Assembly: GCA_029891385.1 (NCBI GenBank)
Contig: CM057230.1
Location: forward strand, 32,381,402-32,445,401
Length of the DNA: 64,000 bases
Direction: 5' to 3'
Source of the DNA: Erythroxylum novogranatense
Taxonomy: Eukaryota; Streptophyta; Magnoliopsida; Malpighiales; Erythroxylaceae
Below are positions 22,318 to 34,153 of this stretch, in pieces. The notes below the pieces were generated by a model that made no database searches, had not been told where the DNA came from, and saw only the letters and a program-made list of their open reading frames with translations. The first letter of the stretch is position 1. Each line of letters begins with the position of its first letter. A program made the translations under genes and the position numbers.

Positions 22318-24160
22318 TGTTAGAGTAGTGCCCAAAAGCAATCACCTTTAGCGCTTTTGTACAAAATTGTGTACATTCTTTATAAATAAATAAAGAAAGG
22401 CATATTTCATTACGTTGTCGTTCATTATTTATGAACCGATATTGATCAATAAGCAAATTAATGAAGTCCATGATATATGACATAGCATGAAGGAAATTAT
22501 GATGTGATCATACTATCGAGATTCCTATCATGCAATTATGTCAAGATCTAAATTATCCCTAGTCATAGGATTACCGAGGCCGACATCAGAATCCGGAGAG
22601 ACTAAGACATCTCAAACTCCTTGATTTGATCAGCGGTGGATCTCGTAAACTGTAAATATGAGATATTTATGGTTGAGATGTGGATACTTACTAGAGGTAG
22701 TAAGTACATTGGTTGATTCGCTATGAGATCATCACATGAATGTACTATTCTAATGTCGGTGATAATCTCATCATAAGAATGGTGTAAGTATCCTTAGACT
22801 CGAGGTGCTCGAGGATATCTTGATATCGATTACGTGCTTTGACTCCATTCCTTGTTGCCTCACGAGGTCGCTTGTAGGGTGGTGCTTGGAGTGCAGTTTG
22901 AGGTATTCGAAGGTAATCGAGCGACCAATAGAGGATTCACCACTTCGTGATAGCGAAGTTGATACCCATGGCCTCTTGTCGGGGTCATTACTTGAAATCT
23001 CGATCGAGTACATATGTCATGTAAGAGTGTCTTCATTGACATATTAAGTATTAAGTAATGAGTCCCGTGACAAGAATCGAAATCACTGACTAGATTTGAC
23101 ATAATACCTAGTAAGAGTTGACACATTGCCCATACTCATAACCAAGTGGGGTATAGCATGGTGTAAGGACTAATCGCACAAGAATTGTACATGGAAAGGT
23201 TCGTGATATGTTCCATGATGAATATATGTTTATTCGTCAAACCAATTACTTTCCGGTCAATTGGGGGTCATGATGTGTTGCTAGATACCGCTCATGACTT
23301 GCTTAGATTAAGTATTGATCTAAGTGGCCAATATAACCGGGAACCTAATGGGTCACACGCATAAGAGTGTCTCGGAGAACTCGTAAAATAGTTTTGGACA
23401 GAGATCCAATATATGGAGATCAATCGAATTAAATGGATCCCGATGAGATCGAGATATGTCCCGATGAGATCGTGACATCGATATTGCTGAAAAACGTTTC
23501 CGGGGGTTTTTCCCATAAGGAATCGATAAGCTAGTAGGGACCAATTTCAGTGTGACTTTAACCACTTCAGCATTTATTTATATATATATAATTAATTAAT
23601 TAATTAAAGAATTAATATATATATATGGTGTGTACGTGGATGGAGGAGATGGAGCTTTAGAAACTTCTTCTTCAATGCTTAGTCATCAAGCATTAAATGA
23701 CAAAATGACAAAATAATGAAGATGAAAGATGATGATGCTCGTTGATGATGTATAAGAGGTTTAAAAACAAGTTTTAAACCTAAGTGCATAAGGGCTTCAT
23801 CGTGGGTTGATGAAAGAAGAAAGATAGGTTTGGAAAACCTAAGAGAAAAGTGTTCTCTCCTTCTCCATCATCGATCTCTTCATCTCCTTCAAGCTTCTTC
23901 ATCTCTTCCTCCATCGTTAGTCTCAAGCTCTCCAGGACAAAGGTAGGAAATAAAGACTTTACTTTGTTACAATTTATTAGGTCAACGGGTTTGTGGATTA
24001 GGTTCTCCGATCTGCGTGGATACCGTTAGAGGCGGTCTCCTTTGGTCGTTTTGGTTTGACTTTGTTATATATACATGGATCCAGGCTTTCGGAAGGTCAT
24101 GGAACAAAAATTTTGTTTTTCAGAGCGAGTATGTGATGCTCACACCGGAATTTTTCTACA
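22318..24160 (+). repeat. 3' LTR of copia element 1
   Basis: 1843 bp, starting TGTTAGAGTAGTGCCC after the tract AAGTGGGAGAT and ending TTTTTCTACA. Compared with the 5' LTR it has many base changes, an extra AT-repeat near 23580-23625, and repeated CG in place of CTG or CAG. Confidence 0.95.
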
Positions 24161-24506
24161 ACAAGTACATCCTAATAATTTCGCACATACAAAAAAATTC
24201 AAAACAGAATATAAACATTGTCAACTTATTACCACTTAATTAAGATACAACATCAAAACTCAAGAAAATAAACTTACAATACATCTTAGAACAAAAATAA
24301 AATCCTATTTTATAATGCTTTGTTATTTTTATTTTGAATACAATACATTAAGTTATACTATTTTTCAAATTGAGAAAAGACTGAACATACATAATAAAAC
24401 ACATATAAAGATTTCATCCAATTATAATCACATAGAAAATTAACCTCATTAATTAGAAAAAATTCAAAAACTAAAATAATTATAATAATGGAAACCTACG
24501 AATTAA

Positions 24507-24594
24507 GCTAAACTAATACGTAAACAAAAGAGGGGGATTTTGATTTTGGTGCTAAACTAATACGTAAACAAAAGAGGGGGATTTTGATTTTGGT
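24507..24594. repeat. Perfect 44-bp tandem duplication
   Basis: Units 24507-24550 and 24551-24594 are identical and contain AAAAGAGGGGGATTTTGATT. Confidence 0.95.
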
Positions 24595-25289
24595 GCTTAG
24601 AACGAATCAAATTAGATCAAAGAAATAAAACATAAATCTAACATAATATTTTTAAATGAACAAGTTTTAAATTTTAATTTAGTTACGTAATTTTAACATA
24701 ATTAAGATAATATGAGACATTTAACGAATTAATTATAGAAACCAACTAATTAGTTTCTTCTTATTTCTTTTAATTTAAGAAATTGAACCAGCTTAACATG
24801 TCAAGCATAAAAAATGCAATTAACAACTGAAATTTGACGTTAAATTTCAGCAATCGTATAAGTTTTAAATTTATTTAGTCATTAATTGAATTAAATAAAA
24901 AATAATATCTCAAATAATCAAATCAACATAAATAAACTAGAATTCAACAGGGAAATCAGAAATAAGGAAAGTAAGGGCTTTCGAAAAACTTAATGAATTT
25001 TTCTGCCACCTCAGATCAGCCCTAAAAGGTCTTTGATTTTTCCTCCGCTAGTAACAAACCAGCTCGATTCTAGTGTGCATACGGTCATCCAAACAGTCAC
25101 GACGCTACTTGCGATGATTCTCGACTTCAACCCGCCTTGGCAGACATAACCTTTCAGAGAACTCCCTTGTCGCATGACTGTTTGCTCGTTGATTTTCCTC
25201 CCTTTTTGTAACTTCCAAAATGTCTCCAAGAATTGGACGTTGCTAGATTTTTTTGATAAGCTCCCACTTATCTTTACCATTTTGAAGAG

Positions 25290-25930
25290 ATTTGGTGTAG
25301 AAGACGTAGGGGTTGTCTTCTTATCTAACGCTGATTATTCTATTGCTAGCGTTTGCGTTTTCGTCGTTGCTGTCTTTTTTCTCTACTGTCATTTTACTTC
25401 TGCATTTGTTTCCTATTTCTTGTTGGCGTTTCGCTCCCCCTATTTCTCTGCTACGCCGTTTTCCCCTGGTGTTGTCCTATGCATTGTGGTTTTTTCTCTT
25501 TTACTGCTTCTGCGACGATGTCGTTTTGGACTTTTCTTCTGCGTTTGTCTTCCTCTATGTTGTCGTTTTGCTGTTGCTTATTCTCTTCGTTTCTGTGTTG
25601 CCGTTTTGTGTCTAGTACTGGTGGCGTTTTTGCTGGGACTGGAGCGCTGCTTTATGTGGCTTTTCTTGGCAGCTACTACTACGTCTGCGTTTTAGCTCTT
25701 TCCTGTGGTGTTGTCGTTTTGAACTTGTTGCTCTCTTGTGCCGATGGCGCTTTGGTGGGCTGCTAGCTCCTTATTTTTCTGGCCTTCCTTTTACACTGCG
25801 TTTCGTTTGTCTGATTTCTACTCTGGCTGATTTTATCCTTATGCTGACATGTTGCATTTTCCATCCTACTGTGTCATTTTGGTGGCTTCTTCTGGGGCTA
25901 TTTGGGTTTTATTTTTTTTGCCCATCAAAT
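25290..25930. other. Pyrimidine-rich, A-poor segment
   Basis: The plus strand is rich in T and C and poor in A, so all three forward frames stay open for long runs (for example 25174-25695 and 25353-25766) and give artificial hydrophobic peptides. It lies inside the LTR region described above and probably belongs to its U3. Confidence 0.5.
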
Positions 25931-26097
25931 CTTTAAAATATTTTATACAAATTAGACCTCTTTTTAGAAATAAAGTATGGAATTAAACGACTTAGTTAGT
26001 AATAGTAAAATGTAACAATTTTAACTCAAATATGTTACGTAAATGATTTAAAACAATATTAAAAATAGATGTAAAATATGTTATATTTTAACTTATC

Positions 26098-27330
26098 ACA
26101 TAGGAAGAGGTTGTAACCTCCAATTATGCTAACTTTTGAAAAGAAGCTATTAAAAGTGAGCTTCATTCAATAATGACAAACCATAATTAGAACTTAGTTG
26201 ATTTGCCTAAGGGTTATAAACCAAGTAGATGCCAATGGATCTTTAGAGAGAAAATGAGGCCTGATAAAACTATAGAAAAATTTAAAGCCCGATTGATGGT
26301 TATTGGTTATAACCAAAAGAAAGGCATCTACTATTTTGATACCTATTCTTCTATGAACGAAATTATTACTATAAGAATTCTAGTTGCCCTTGTTGTAATT
26401 TATGACCAAGTAGTACATCAAATAGATGTAAAAATCACATTTTTTTAATGGTAATTTAGAGGAAGAGATATATATGGAATAACTTGAGAGTCGTGGTTTT
26501 TAAGCATTGGAATGCACTTTATGGCTTGTTAAAATATCTTGAAGGAACTATAAACTGGTGTTTGCATTTTAGTAAATTTCATACCACGTAAAAAGATTTT
26601 TGTAACCAAAATTGGGTGTATGAGAACGATGAAGTTAGCTCTGCTAGTGGTTATGTCTTTCCCTTGGATGGATGTGCTATATCACGGAAACATGTGAAAA
26701 AAACAGGTATATCACACTGCACTGGAATCTAAATTTATTGCTTTTAGGTTAGCAATTCAAGAAGCTGAATACTTATTGACAAATAGTATGTCAGTTGTGG
26801 GGGAAATCAAGTGTACTAATTTTCTTACATTCTGATTCGTAAGTAACTACTCTCTTCGATTCATAATAAGAATCGTTTTAGATATATTTTAATTATTTAA
26901 AATAAATATCATTCTTGACTTTGTATGCATGTTTATAACTTTTCTTCCAAAATTAACCTTTCATTTCTCTCTCATGTTAATTATACAGATCACAATTTCA
27001 AAGCAATTTCTCTCACAATTTTATTTAAGATGCTAATTACCGAGGTAATTTTATGGGAATATTAATAAGGGTATATCTATAATTTTATTAGCTTTCTTAA
27101 TAAACGTGTATTTTTTTAAAACGACTCTTATTATAAATCGGAGGGAGTATTACGACAGTAAAATCTGCATTAAACAAAGTGTAGCCAAACAAATCATAAA
27201 AAATAAAGTAATTTTCTTGGAATATGTGAGATCCAAAAGGAACTTGAGTTTACTAAAGGATTGAGAAGGAAAATAGTTCTTGAATCACGGAGGAGATGCG
27301 ACTTAAGACCATAGATTGAAGGAATAAGGT
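26098..27330 (+). pseudogene. Copia remnant: reverse transcriptase and RNase H
   Basis: An old copia fragment unrelated in detail to elements 1 and 2. 26203-26448 encodes the start of the reverse transcriptase (LPKGYKPSRCQWIFREK, FKARLMVIGYNQ, VVHQIDVKITFF). RNase H pieces follow near 26630-26850 (SASGYVFPLDGCAISRK, SYILIRK region). They resume after a Stowaway MITE at about 27150-27330 (KSALNK, RSKRNL, GLRRK in different frames). No LTR was identified. The region 27331-27805 may hold more of its 3' part but has no clear signal. Confidence 0.7.
26850..27147. mobile_element. Stowaway-like MITE
   Basis: 298 bp with 30-bp terminal inverted repeats that match at 26 positions (left end CTCTCTTCGATTCATAATAA, right-end complement CTCCCTCCGATTTATAATAA). 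It is flanked by TA on both sides (26848-26849, 27148-27149), the Tc1/mariner target site. It sits inside the copia RNase H remnant. Confidence 0.88.
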
Positions 27331-27805
27331 GGATAACATATTATGGTCGACGTCAAAGCCTTATGACTCCTTAATATGCACAACATTGCCATCTCAATGG
27401 CTTGTAGTTGTAAGTGACATAAGGTTGAGCCTCAAGCTTTTAATGAACTCATAACATTATTATTTGGTGACCTACAGAAACGGACTTGATGGATTTACCA
27501 CACTAATTATTATCAGATCCATAGCCTATTGCTGTGGTCCTAAAGTGATGGACTTGATAGATACGATTTTGCAGAAGTTGAGTCTTATTAACTCTTTAAT
27601 GGTTTAATAAACCTTAATAGGCAATTTGTAGGGTGATAGACCTGGAGTTACTACCGATGATGGTGGGCTTGACTTCTATGAAAGACTTGAGCGGTCTTTC
27701 TAGAGCATTAATGAAAACCGAAGATGTGCATGAGCCATAAAAAGTATTTATTGTGATTTATTTATTTTTCATAAAATTCACATGAATTAAGGGATTAATA
27801 TATAA

Positions 27806-30048
27806 TGTATCACCCAAATATCTCATGGGAGGATAAATGGATGCCACCCAAGACAGGACAAACAAATCAAAACGTTTCACACATGCATTTTTAAAAACTA
27901 AACGTAACACACATATAATACATCTCATAATTTCAGAAACAAATCGAAAGAATATTTACAGGCCCAAACAAACCAAACAAAATACATTTTCGCGCAACAC
28001 AAAACTCAGACTTTTTTGGCTACTACGGTTGACTTGTTCCACTCCTTAATCTCTTAGTTCCGAACCTACACGGGGCAAATCCACCGTGCTAAGCATATAG
28101 CTTAGTGAGTAATAACTAATCTATATTAACCGATTTCAGAAAATAGAAATACTAAACAGAACGGCAGAACACAGGAGATCCTTGTAATCGCACTAATCAA
28201 TCGATATCGAATACGTAACAAATCAAACTATAAATCCATGAGCGAAGTGGTAACGGACTTATACAGGAGATACCATAATTAGTATCGCAGGAGAGACATA
28301 TGTCTCGATATCAGGAGACACCAAAGTGTCAAATAACAAGAGCAGTTGCAGACCCTTCTAGACATGCCTATTTACCCACAACTAGGACTTAACAGTTTTA
28401 CAACAGAATAAGATCATTTCAGTCATTCATGTGCAGGCAAATAGCACTCCCAATAAATCAATCATAGACATCATCTAGGTTGACTCACAAAATTTATCAT
28501 TACCAAAATTTACTTACCTCAAGTACTTACACTGAAATTTTCTACCTATATTTCAGATCTTGAAATTATCGACTGTATTACTTACCTAAATCGCCCTTAG
28601 TGTTTATTGTCCCGATAATATCTGGCAGTGGTCTTTCCTCTATCATAGGGAACACGGACACAAATTATTATTGTTTAATTATCGTATGATAATCGAGTAT
28701 GATGCATGTTCATGACAAATTTCGGATTAATCAACAACTCATAGTACCAAATGATCCATGAAGTTTCAAGAAATTAGCGATCTGCGAGTATTCAAATAAA
28801 AGCAAGTCTTTATTAAATCTGAAAATGTACAAATTACATTAATTCTCAAATGCTATGCCAATAAGCAACATAACGATCATAGGACATGTTAAGAAGAGAA
28901 AAAGAGTGCGAGCTGAATCATTTAGCTCTACACTAAGAATGAAACAAAGATATATAATAATAAGAGACAAAAAATGAAATAGCGGACAACATTTAAAATT
29001 TGGTTTTCGTCAAGAATCACTTGTGAGGTAAGGGATGAAGTAAATGATGGAGGAGTGGTATCTATTTATAGAGCATTTTTGTAAACTAGCCGTTTTTGTA
29101 CCGTTAACTAGTCGTTATTACCTAGCCATTATACCTAGCCGTTAGACATTTTTGGGTGAAAAATACGTATGACTAATGTTCACAAATACATACGATTATC
29201 GTTCACAAATACGCATTTCATCGCTCATAAATACATCGATCGCTCACAAATACGTACGGTTACTATAGCAAGACACTGTTCACCGACACTGTTCACAATT
29301 CACTATTCTGTACTATTCACCGTCTTCAACCTCTGACTCTGAAACTTCTTCTCTTTTTTTTTTTCACCTTCCTTTAACTTCTTCACTTTACAACTAACCT
29401 ATTTAGTAATTCTAACCTATCAGAATTATCCGAAGCTTCAAACATGATAAATCTAAACAAAAACAAAAACAAGGATATAACTCGCGTATGATAAACTAAA
29501 CTTACCAGCTTTCCAAAGAAAACTCCAATAGCAGGTGTTGGTGAGTGAATGACTTCGCTAACTCTACTGATGGATGGGTAAAGGAGGTATTCGGTGAGGA
29601 ATAAACGATAATTGTTCGATTTAAATCGTTGCTAGTAGGTTTAGATTGCGATACATGACTAATAGGTCAATATAGTAATAAATAACCAAAAATATTGTTA
29701 TGAATCTTAGTTGTAATAATTACCCAACAAATACCCAAAAGTTTCAGAAGACTTCCGAAAATTTACCAAAATTCCGTCAGAAAATAATGACTCTTAAAAT
29801 AAATTGGCAACTCAAAACTAATCCTCCATTAATTTCTAAAAATGTTTGAAGTATAAAAAAATTATGAAAATTATAATAATATTGTCCAAATAACTCCGAA
29901 GTTTCATTAAACTAATTAACCCGGAAAATGCCATGAATGCATGCCAAAATACTTATGCACAATTTAAGCCAATAGTTAATAAGCAAATAACAAACATATT
30001 TCGTACGAAATTTCTTTAATATTCTAACCCCTAATGTGGGGTGTTACA
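27806..30048 (-). mobile_element. Solo LTR of a Ty3/gypsy element
   Basis: On the minus strand it starts TGTAACACCCCAC at 30048 and ends GGGTGATACA at 27806. It is 2243 bp long, flanked by TATAA and TATAT (4 of 5 bases alike). A minus-strand TATA box, CTATAAATAG, lies at 29062-29071, about 980 bp after the LTR start. No primer site or genes adjoin either end, so this is a solo LTR left by recombination. Confidence 0.7.
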
Positions 30049-30981
30049 TATATTGTGAGAGTCTCCTCTTAAAGCCCTCAAATCCTATGTCCCTCTTCTC
30101 TCATCTTTACTCTGTTCTAATCCACATAAATAGATAGCTGAGATTCATTGAGACAGGAAAAGGAAAACAAATAATTTGAGGACACATAAATAGATGGTTG
30201 AGATTCATTGAGACAGGATAGAGACAGAAAAGAAGGACAGAGAATCACGTCCCTATTTTAACTTTTAAGTGTATAAAGTTTAAGAGAGATTCACTTTATA
30301 CCTAACTTGTCTCATATCAGTACGCATCAAATGATATTAATTCTTAATTATATAACTTTTCCTTAGGCTAGATAATTCAAAGTTAGCGAGCTATTTAGTT
30401 GAGATTGTTGAATAAATGGTCGTTTAGGCCCCTTCCCTTACTTGTTTAGCCAAAACATTTATCATCTTATATATTATATTCTTGTCTCATATTGATAATA
30501 TAAATCAATTTTCAATCTTTATATTAAGAGAAGTGTCTGTCAAAGCATGAGATCCTCTGTACCTAATATTCTATTTCAATTATGTTCCACACTTAAAATG
30601 ACGTTGTTTTTAATTAAACAAACATAAAACAATGTCACTTTTCATGCGAAATGGTTAAAACATTGTATTGGATGCCGATTATCTGAATCCGTCCATCAAA
30701 GCTCAAGTAACTTATCCCCTAATACTTGGGAAAAAAGGTTTGATTCCGCGCACGTGTTGAACCCACCCGCCCGAGTGTAGGTGCAGAGGTCATTGAACTG
30801 AACTATTTCCGATCCTTTTTTAGCCAAATTTATTTATTTTTCCACTAAGATTATTTTTTTATTGGAAAGCTGACGGCCCCATCAAATACCCTTCGTCTTC
30901 AAAGCAGTGCCTATCCCACAACTAAACGTTCCGATAAGTCTTATTTGCCTCTTTTCTCACCTGGACCTTTATTATCCTTAA
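30049..30981. other. Spacer with a 60-bp repeat and a possible SINE
   Basis: CACATAAATAGAT...GAGATTCATTGAGACAGG occurs at 30123 and 30183, exactly 60 bp apart. On the minus strand near 30800-30755, TAGTTCAGTTCAATGACC and, 43 nt on, GGTTCAACAC resemble the A and B boxes of a tRNA-derived SINE. Neither is firmly established. Confidence 0.35.
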
Positions 30982-31200
30982 CGTATTTGCTGGCCTTTCA
31001 GGATCTTCAATGTAGGCTCAGATATGCCTTCTGGTTTCTCCGAAACAGCAAACGAGATTCTCAGAAGCTATCATCACTACATGCCAAGACTTGCATTTTT
31101 GCTTGTTCTTCCCGCCCGAGCACCCAGGAAAGTACAGGTGGCCATTTCTACTCTTCCTGTCCAAGGAACAGAGCTTTTTCACGTAGTAGAAAGCACTTAA
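30982..31200 (+). other. Unidentified 3'-terminal exon candidate
   Basis: An open frame runs from 30982 to a TAA at 31198-31200 without ATG at its start. Past a possible splice acceptor (CTTTCAG at 30995-31001) it reads with protein-like composition, including SDMPSGFSETANEILRSYHH and LLVLPARAPRKVQVAISTLP. I do not recognise the family. It could be the last exon of a gene converging on AMSH2, or a pseudogene piece. No upstream exons were found. Confidence 0.3.
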
Positions 31201-31330
31201 TTCTTTAAATTTATAATGATGTGGCCGTCTTTAAGTTTACAAAATTACCATAATCCTTTTCTGTTATTATACAAAGATCAACCTACGCAAGTTTCTCCAG
31301 CAGTTGAGAATGCCGCTAGTTAAAAGATAG

Positions 31331-32030
31331 AATATTTTCATACCACAACCTGGTATTAAACCAAGAGGTAAATACAGCCCATGTAGGAACTTTTTCCATT
31401 CTCCAACAGATTTATATTTGTAAACGTGTTTGATGCAACATTAAGCACTATCAGCCGAATTGCAAATGACTGGAAAACATATTCATTTCTTGAGAATGTG
31501 GACACACGGATATGTGTTAAACTGTGAAGTGTCCGGATTTACACTTCAATGTTCAGAAGAAAAGAAACATTTGATACAGATCTACCCCACCAAATCAATC
31601 GCAGGAATTAATTGGGGGTGTTCTTCCTTTTCTTTTACCATTCCAGGTCCATCCATGATCCAAAGATACGTTCACTGGGATAGCATCTTTTCATACCACA
31701 ACCTGGCATTAAGCCAAGTGGCACATACAGCCTAAGTAGGAACTTAATCCATTCTCCAACAGATTTATCTTTATAAATGTTGATGCAACATTAAGCACTA
31801 TCGGCAGAATTGCTTATGAAAGGAAAACCATATTCATTTCTTGAGAATGTGAACAAACGTATAAGTGTTAAACTGTGAAGTGTCCAGATTTACACTTCAA
31901 TATTCAGAAGAAAAGAAACATTTGATACAGATATACCTCACCAAATCAATTGCAGGAATTGACCGGGGCTGTTTTTCCTTTTCTTTTACCATTCCAGGTC
32001 CATTCATGATCCAAAGATACGTTCACTGGC
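31331..32030. repeat. About 350-bp tandem duplication downstream of AMSH2
   Basis: Units of about 31331-31680 and 31683-32030, offset 352 bp, share almost every base, for example TCATACCACAACCTGG at 31339 and 31691 and CCAAAGATACGTTCACTGG at the end of each. The second unit ends 16 bp from the AMSH2 stop codon, so both copies lie in its 3' UTR or just beyond. Confidence 0.93.
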
Positions 32031-32045
32031 AAATAGGATGATACT

Positions 32046-34153
32046 TCATCGCAGGTCAAAGATTTCAAATCTAAGATTAGAATTCGTGTACACATTGAAA
32101 CAGTGCTCATAGATAGGGCTGCCATCTGCTGTTTCTTCGTGAGGATGAAATCCAGATTCTGGACAGCCCTTCAGAATGTCCATTCCACCTGGGTCAGATA
32201 GCCGGAATATTCCATATTTCCTGTTTCAAGAGGAAGCATACAAAAGTTGATCTATGCAGTTGTATGCAACTGTTTGCTGTTTCACTATACATTTTTTTGC
32301 ATCTTTTATCATCAGCATTCTTTCAATGTTTATGGTAATATAATATTCTTTTGCATACTCTGTAGCTGCCAAACTACTGATAAATTTACGCAAGAAAAGC
32401 ATCTAAGTACAGAATACAAGTTAAATCAAGGGAACATAGCCAGAATCTCCAGAAAATGCTAATACCGCCAAGGAATGTTGAAGTACAATGAGAAAGAATG
32501 GTGAGTCATGTCATAAAGAATATGGATTAGATGTTGGTATGCTTAAACAAGTGACTGTAACCATGAAGTTCCACAAGTAAAGATCAATTTAGCCTATTTT
32601 TTAAATCATATGTACATCAAAATCAAGTCCAACTAGGAAGTGATGGAAAGTTCCTATGGCTTCAAATCTGACCAAATGATGTAGTTTGAGGCTTGAATTA
32701 TGGAAAACTACTGCTTTATTTCCCGTTTGAAATTTAGAGTGAAGAGTCTGAGTTCTGATCACCTTGAAGTATCCGTTGGAGCCATGACAATGGCAAAGGC
32801 CTCTGGTAACATTACCTAAACACAGAAAGAATCAGTAAAAGAGAAAAGGTTCAAATTCCAATCACAACGTCACTGGTAAACATACCACACAGAACAATTT
32901 TAAGTCAAACACAAGCATAAATAAGAAGCTCCGCCTAGTATCATTTAGTGCCCACCAATCAATTCTACTCTCTTATTGTCTGGATTCAAACATGTCCGTC
33001 TTGAAATGAAGGTTCAATCATCATTCCTTGTCCAGCAAAAAAATCATTAAATCATAAGAATAAGGATCATAGCCTCGCAAACCATGAAGTTACTGGGTGC
33101 GAAAGTTTGGATCATATGATAGCAACAATCAAGTCATTGAGAAATACTTGTTCATAATTCATAAATGAGTGAATGATAAACAAGGAATTCCTCAACTAGG
33201 CTCGCAAAATCCCCAGGAAAGTTGTTTACCTGATACGAGTAATGGGTGTGCAGATCTATTGATGACATAAAACACCTTTGAGAAGGATGCGTCTGAAATA
33301 GAAACGAGAAATCAGCTACTTTTTAGTCTTTAACTTCAAAGCAGCATTTTAATCCTTGCATCCCTAAGTAACTAAATATAAAAAGTAGAAAGGATAGAAA
33401 GAAGCCATTTTTTGAAAAGATAACTGAAAAAAGTGAACACAATAAAAGGTAACTCACATGAATCCACCCAACAGGGAAAAGAGAACGTTCGTTCTGTATG
33501 GCAAAAAATTCTTCCTCTTTCATAGCATTACACTGTAATCCATGAAATATTAACACAGTAGAGCGTGAAAAGATCAAGTCTTGTGACATCTTAACAAAAA
33601 TCTACAACTAATATGTAAGTGCAAAAACGTCTTGGTGTCTCACAGAGTTGGCTGTTGATTCTTGCTTGGGAATAATCAGAGTGGTCACATAATATGTCCC
33701 TCTTTCCTGATTGAAAAGACAAAGACATATAAAGGGCAGGAGTATCCAACGTTGTCTGGAAAACATGAACAAGAACAAGAGTTTATCTTACGAGAAAAGC
33801 GCCAAGAACCCCACATGTTTCAAGATCTTTCTCGGTGTTTTCTCTAACAAGTTCAAGAAAATCCTCCATCAACCGAGCTGACTACAATAAAACAACCAGA
33901 ACCATCCATTTTCAGCAGAAATCAATATGACCCAATAGCACAAACACACTAATGGTACCAACTTTCTTACAATATGCACATCTTGCAGAACCGTAGAGGT
34001 GATTTGTGAATCGCGGGAAGTTTCCTCGGGATTCGCTAAGGGCACGAGAGAGACATGGGCGTGCTTAGGAGCTTTCTCGACGCAGGAGAGTATTGGCGAC
34101 GGTGACGACTGTGTGACAGCGCGAACATCGATATGGTGGCATTTGATTCCCAT
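32046..34153 (-). CDS. AMSH2: AMSH2-type JAMM deubiquitinase
   Basis: Seven exons, all with GT-AG introns, joined in frame: 34153-33971, 33881-33792, 33706-33644, 33532-33458, 33292-33230, 32815-32763 and 32220-32046. The product has 233 residues, close to Arabidopsis AMSH2 (about 220), and like it lacks the N-terminal MIT domain of AMSH1/AMSH3. It is a zinc metalloprotease expected to cut Lys63-linked ubiquitin chains in endosomal sorting. The JAMM motif is complete: Glu82 in LETCGVL, then HTHPSQRCFMSSID with His137, His139, Ser147 and Asp150, coded across the exon 4/5 junction. The second zinc site typical of AMSH (HTH at 152-154, Cys195, His201, His203) is also present. The C-terminus FEIFDLR is typical. 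ATG 34153 is chosen as the first ATG in frame; a short upstream leader exon ending in a GTAAG donor near 34400-34560 is possible. Intact and probably functional. Confidence 0.93.

Larger units (their letters stand above)
14514..24160 (+). mobile_element. Copia element 1, full length, Tork/Angela-like
   Basis: A 9.6-kb Ty1/copia retrotransposon with two LTRs (14514-16337 and 22318-24160), a tRNA-Met-type primer binding site at 16339 and a polypurine tract just before 22318. The order gag, protease, integrase, reverse transcriptase, RNase H is that of copia. Flanking ACAAT (14509-14513) and ACAAG (24161-24165) is a 5-bp target repeat with one change. LTR length, the gag sequence and the GTGGGAGAT tract point to the Tork/Angela branch. 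Several stops and frame shifts make it non-autonomous. It has inserted into the LTR of the Athila/Tat-like element (14364-26097). Confidence 0.93.
24161..26097 (-). repeat. Athila/Tat LTR, 5' piece
   Basis: On the minus strand this starts TGATAAGTTAAAATATAAC at 26097, similar to the LTR start TGATAAGTGTTAATTG at 54504. Together with 14364-14513 it makes one LTR of about 2.1 kb split by copia element 1. It includes a perfect 44-bp tandem duplication (24507-24594) and a strand-biased segment (25290-25930). Confidence 0.55.

Noticed and set aside
25174..25766. Long hydrophobic open frames that look like a membrane protein
   Set aside because: Three overlapping frames are all open because the strand lacks A; the peptides are Phe/Leu/Val/Cys-rich noise inside an LTR.
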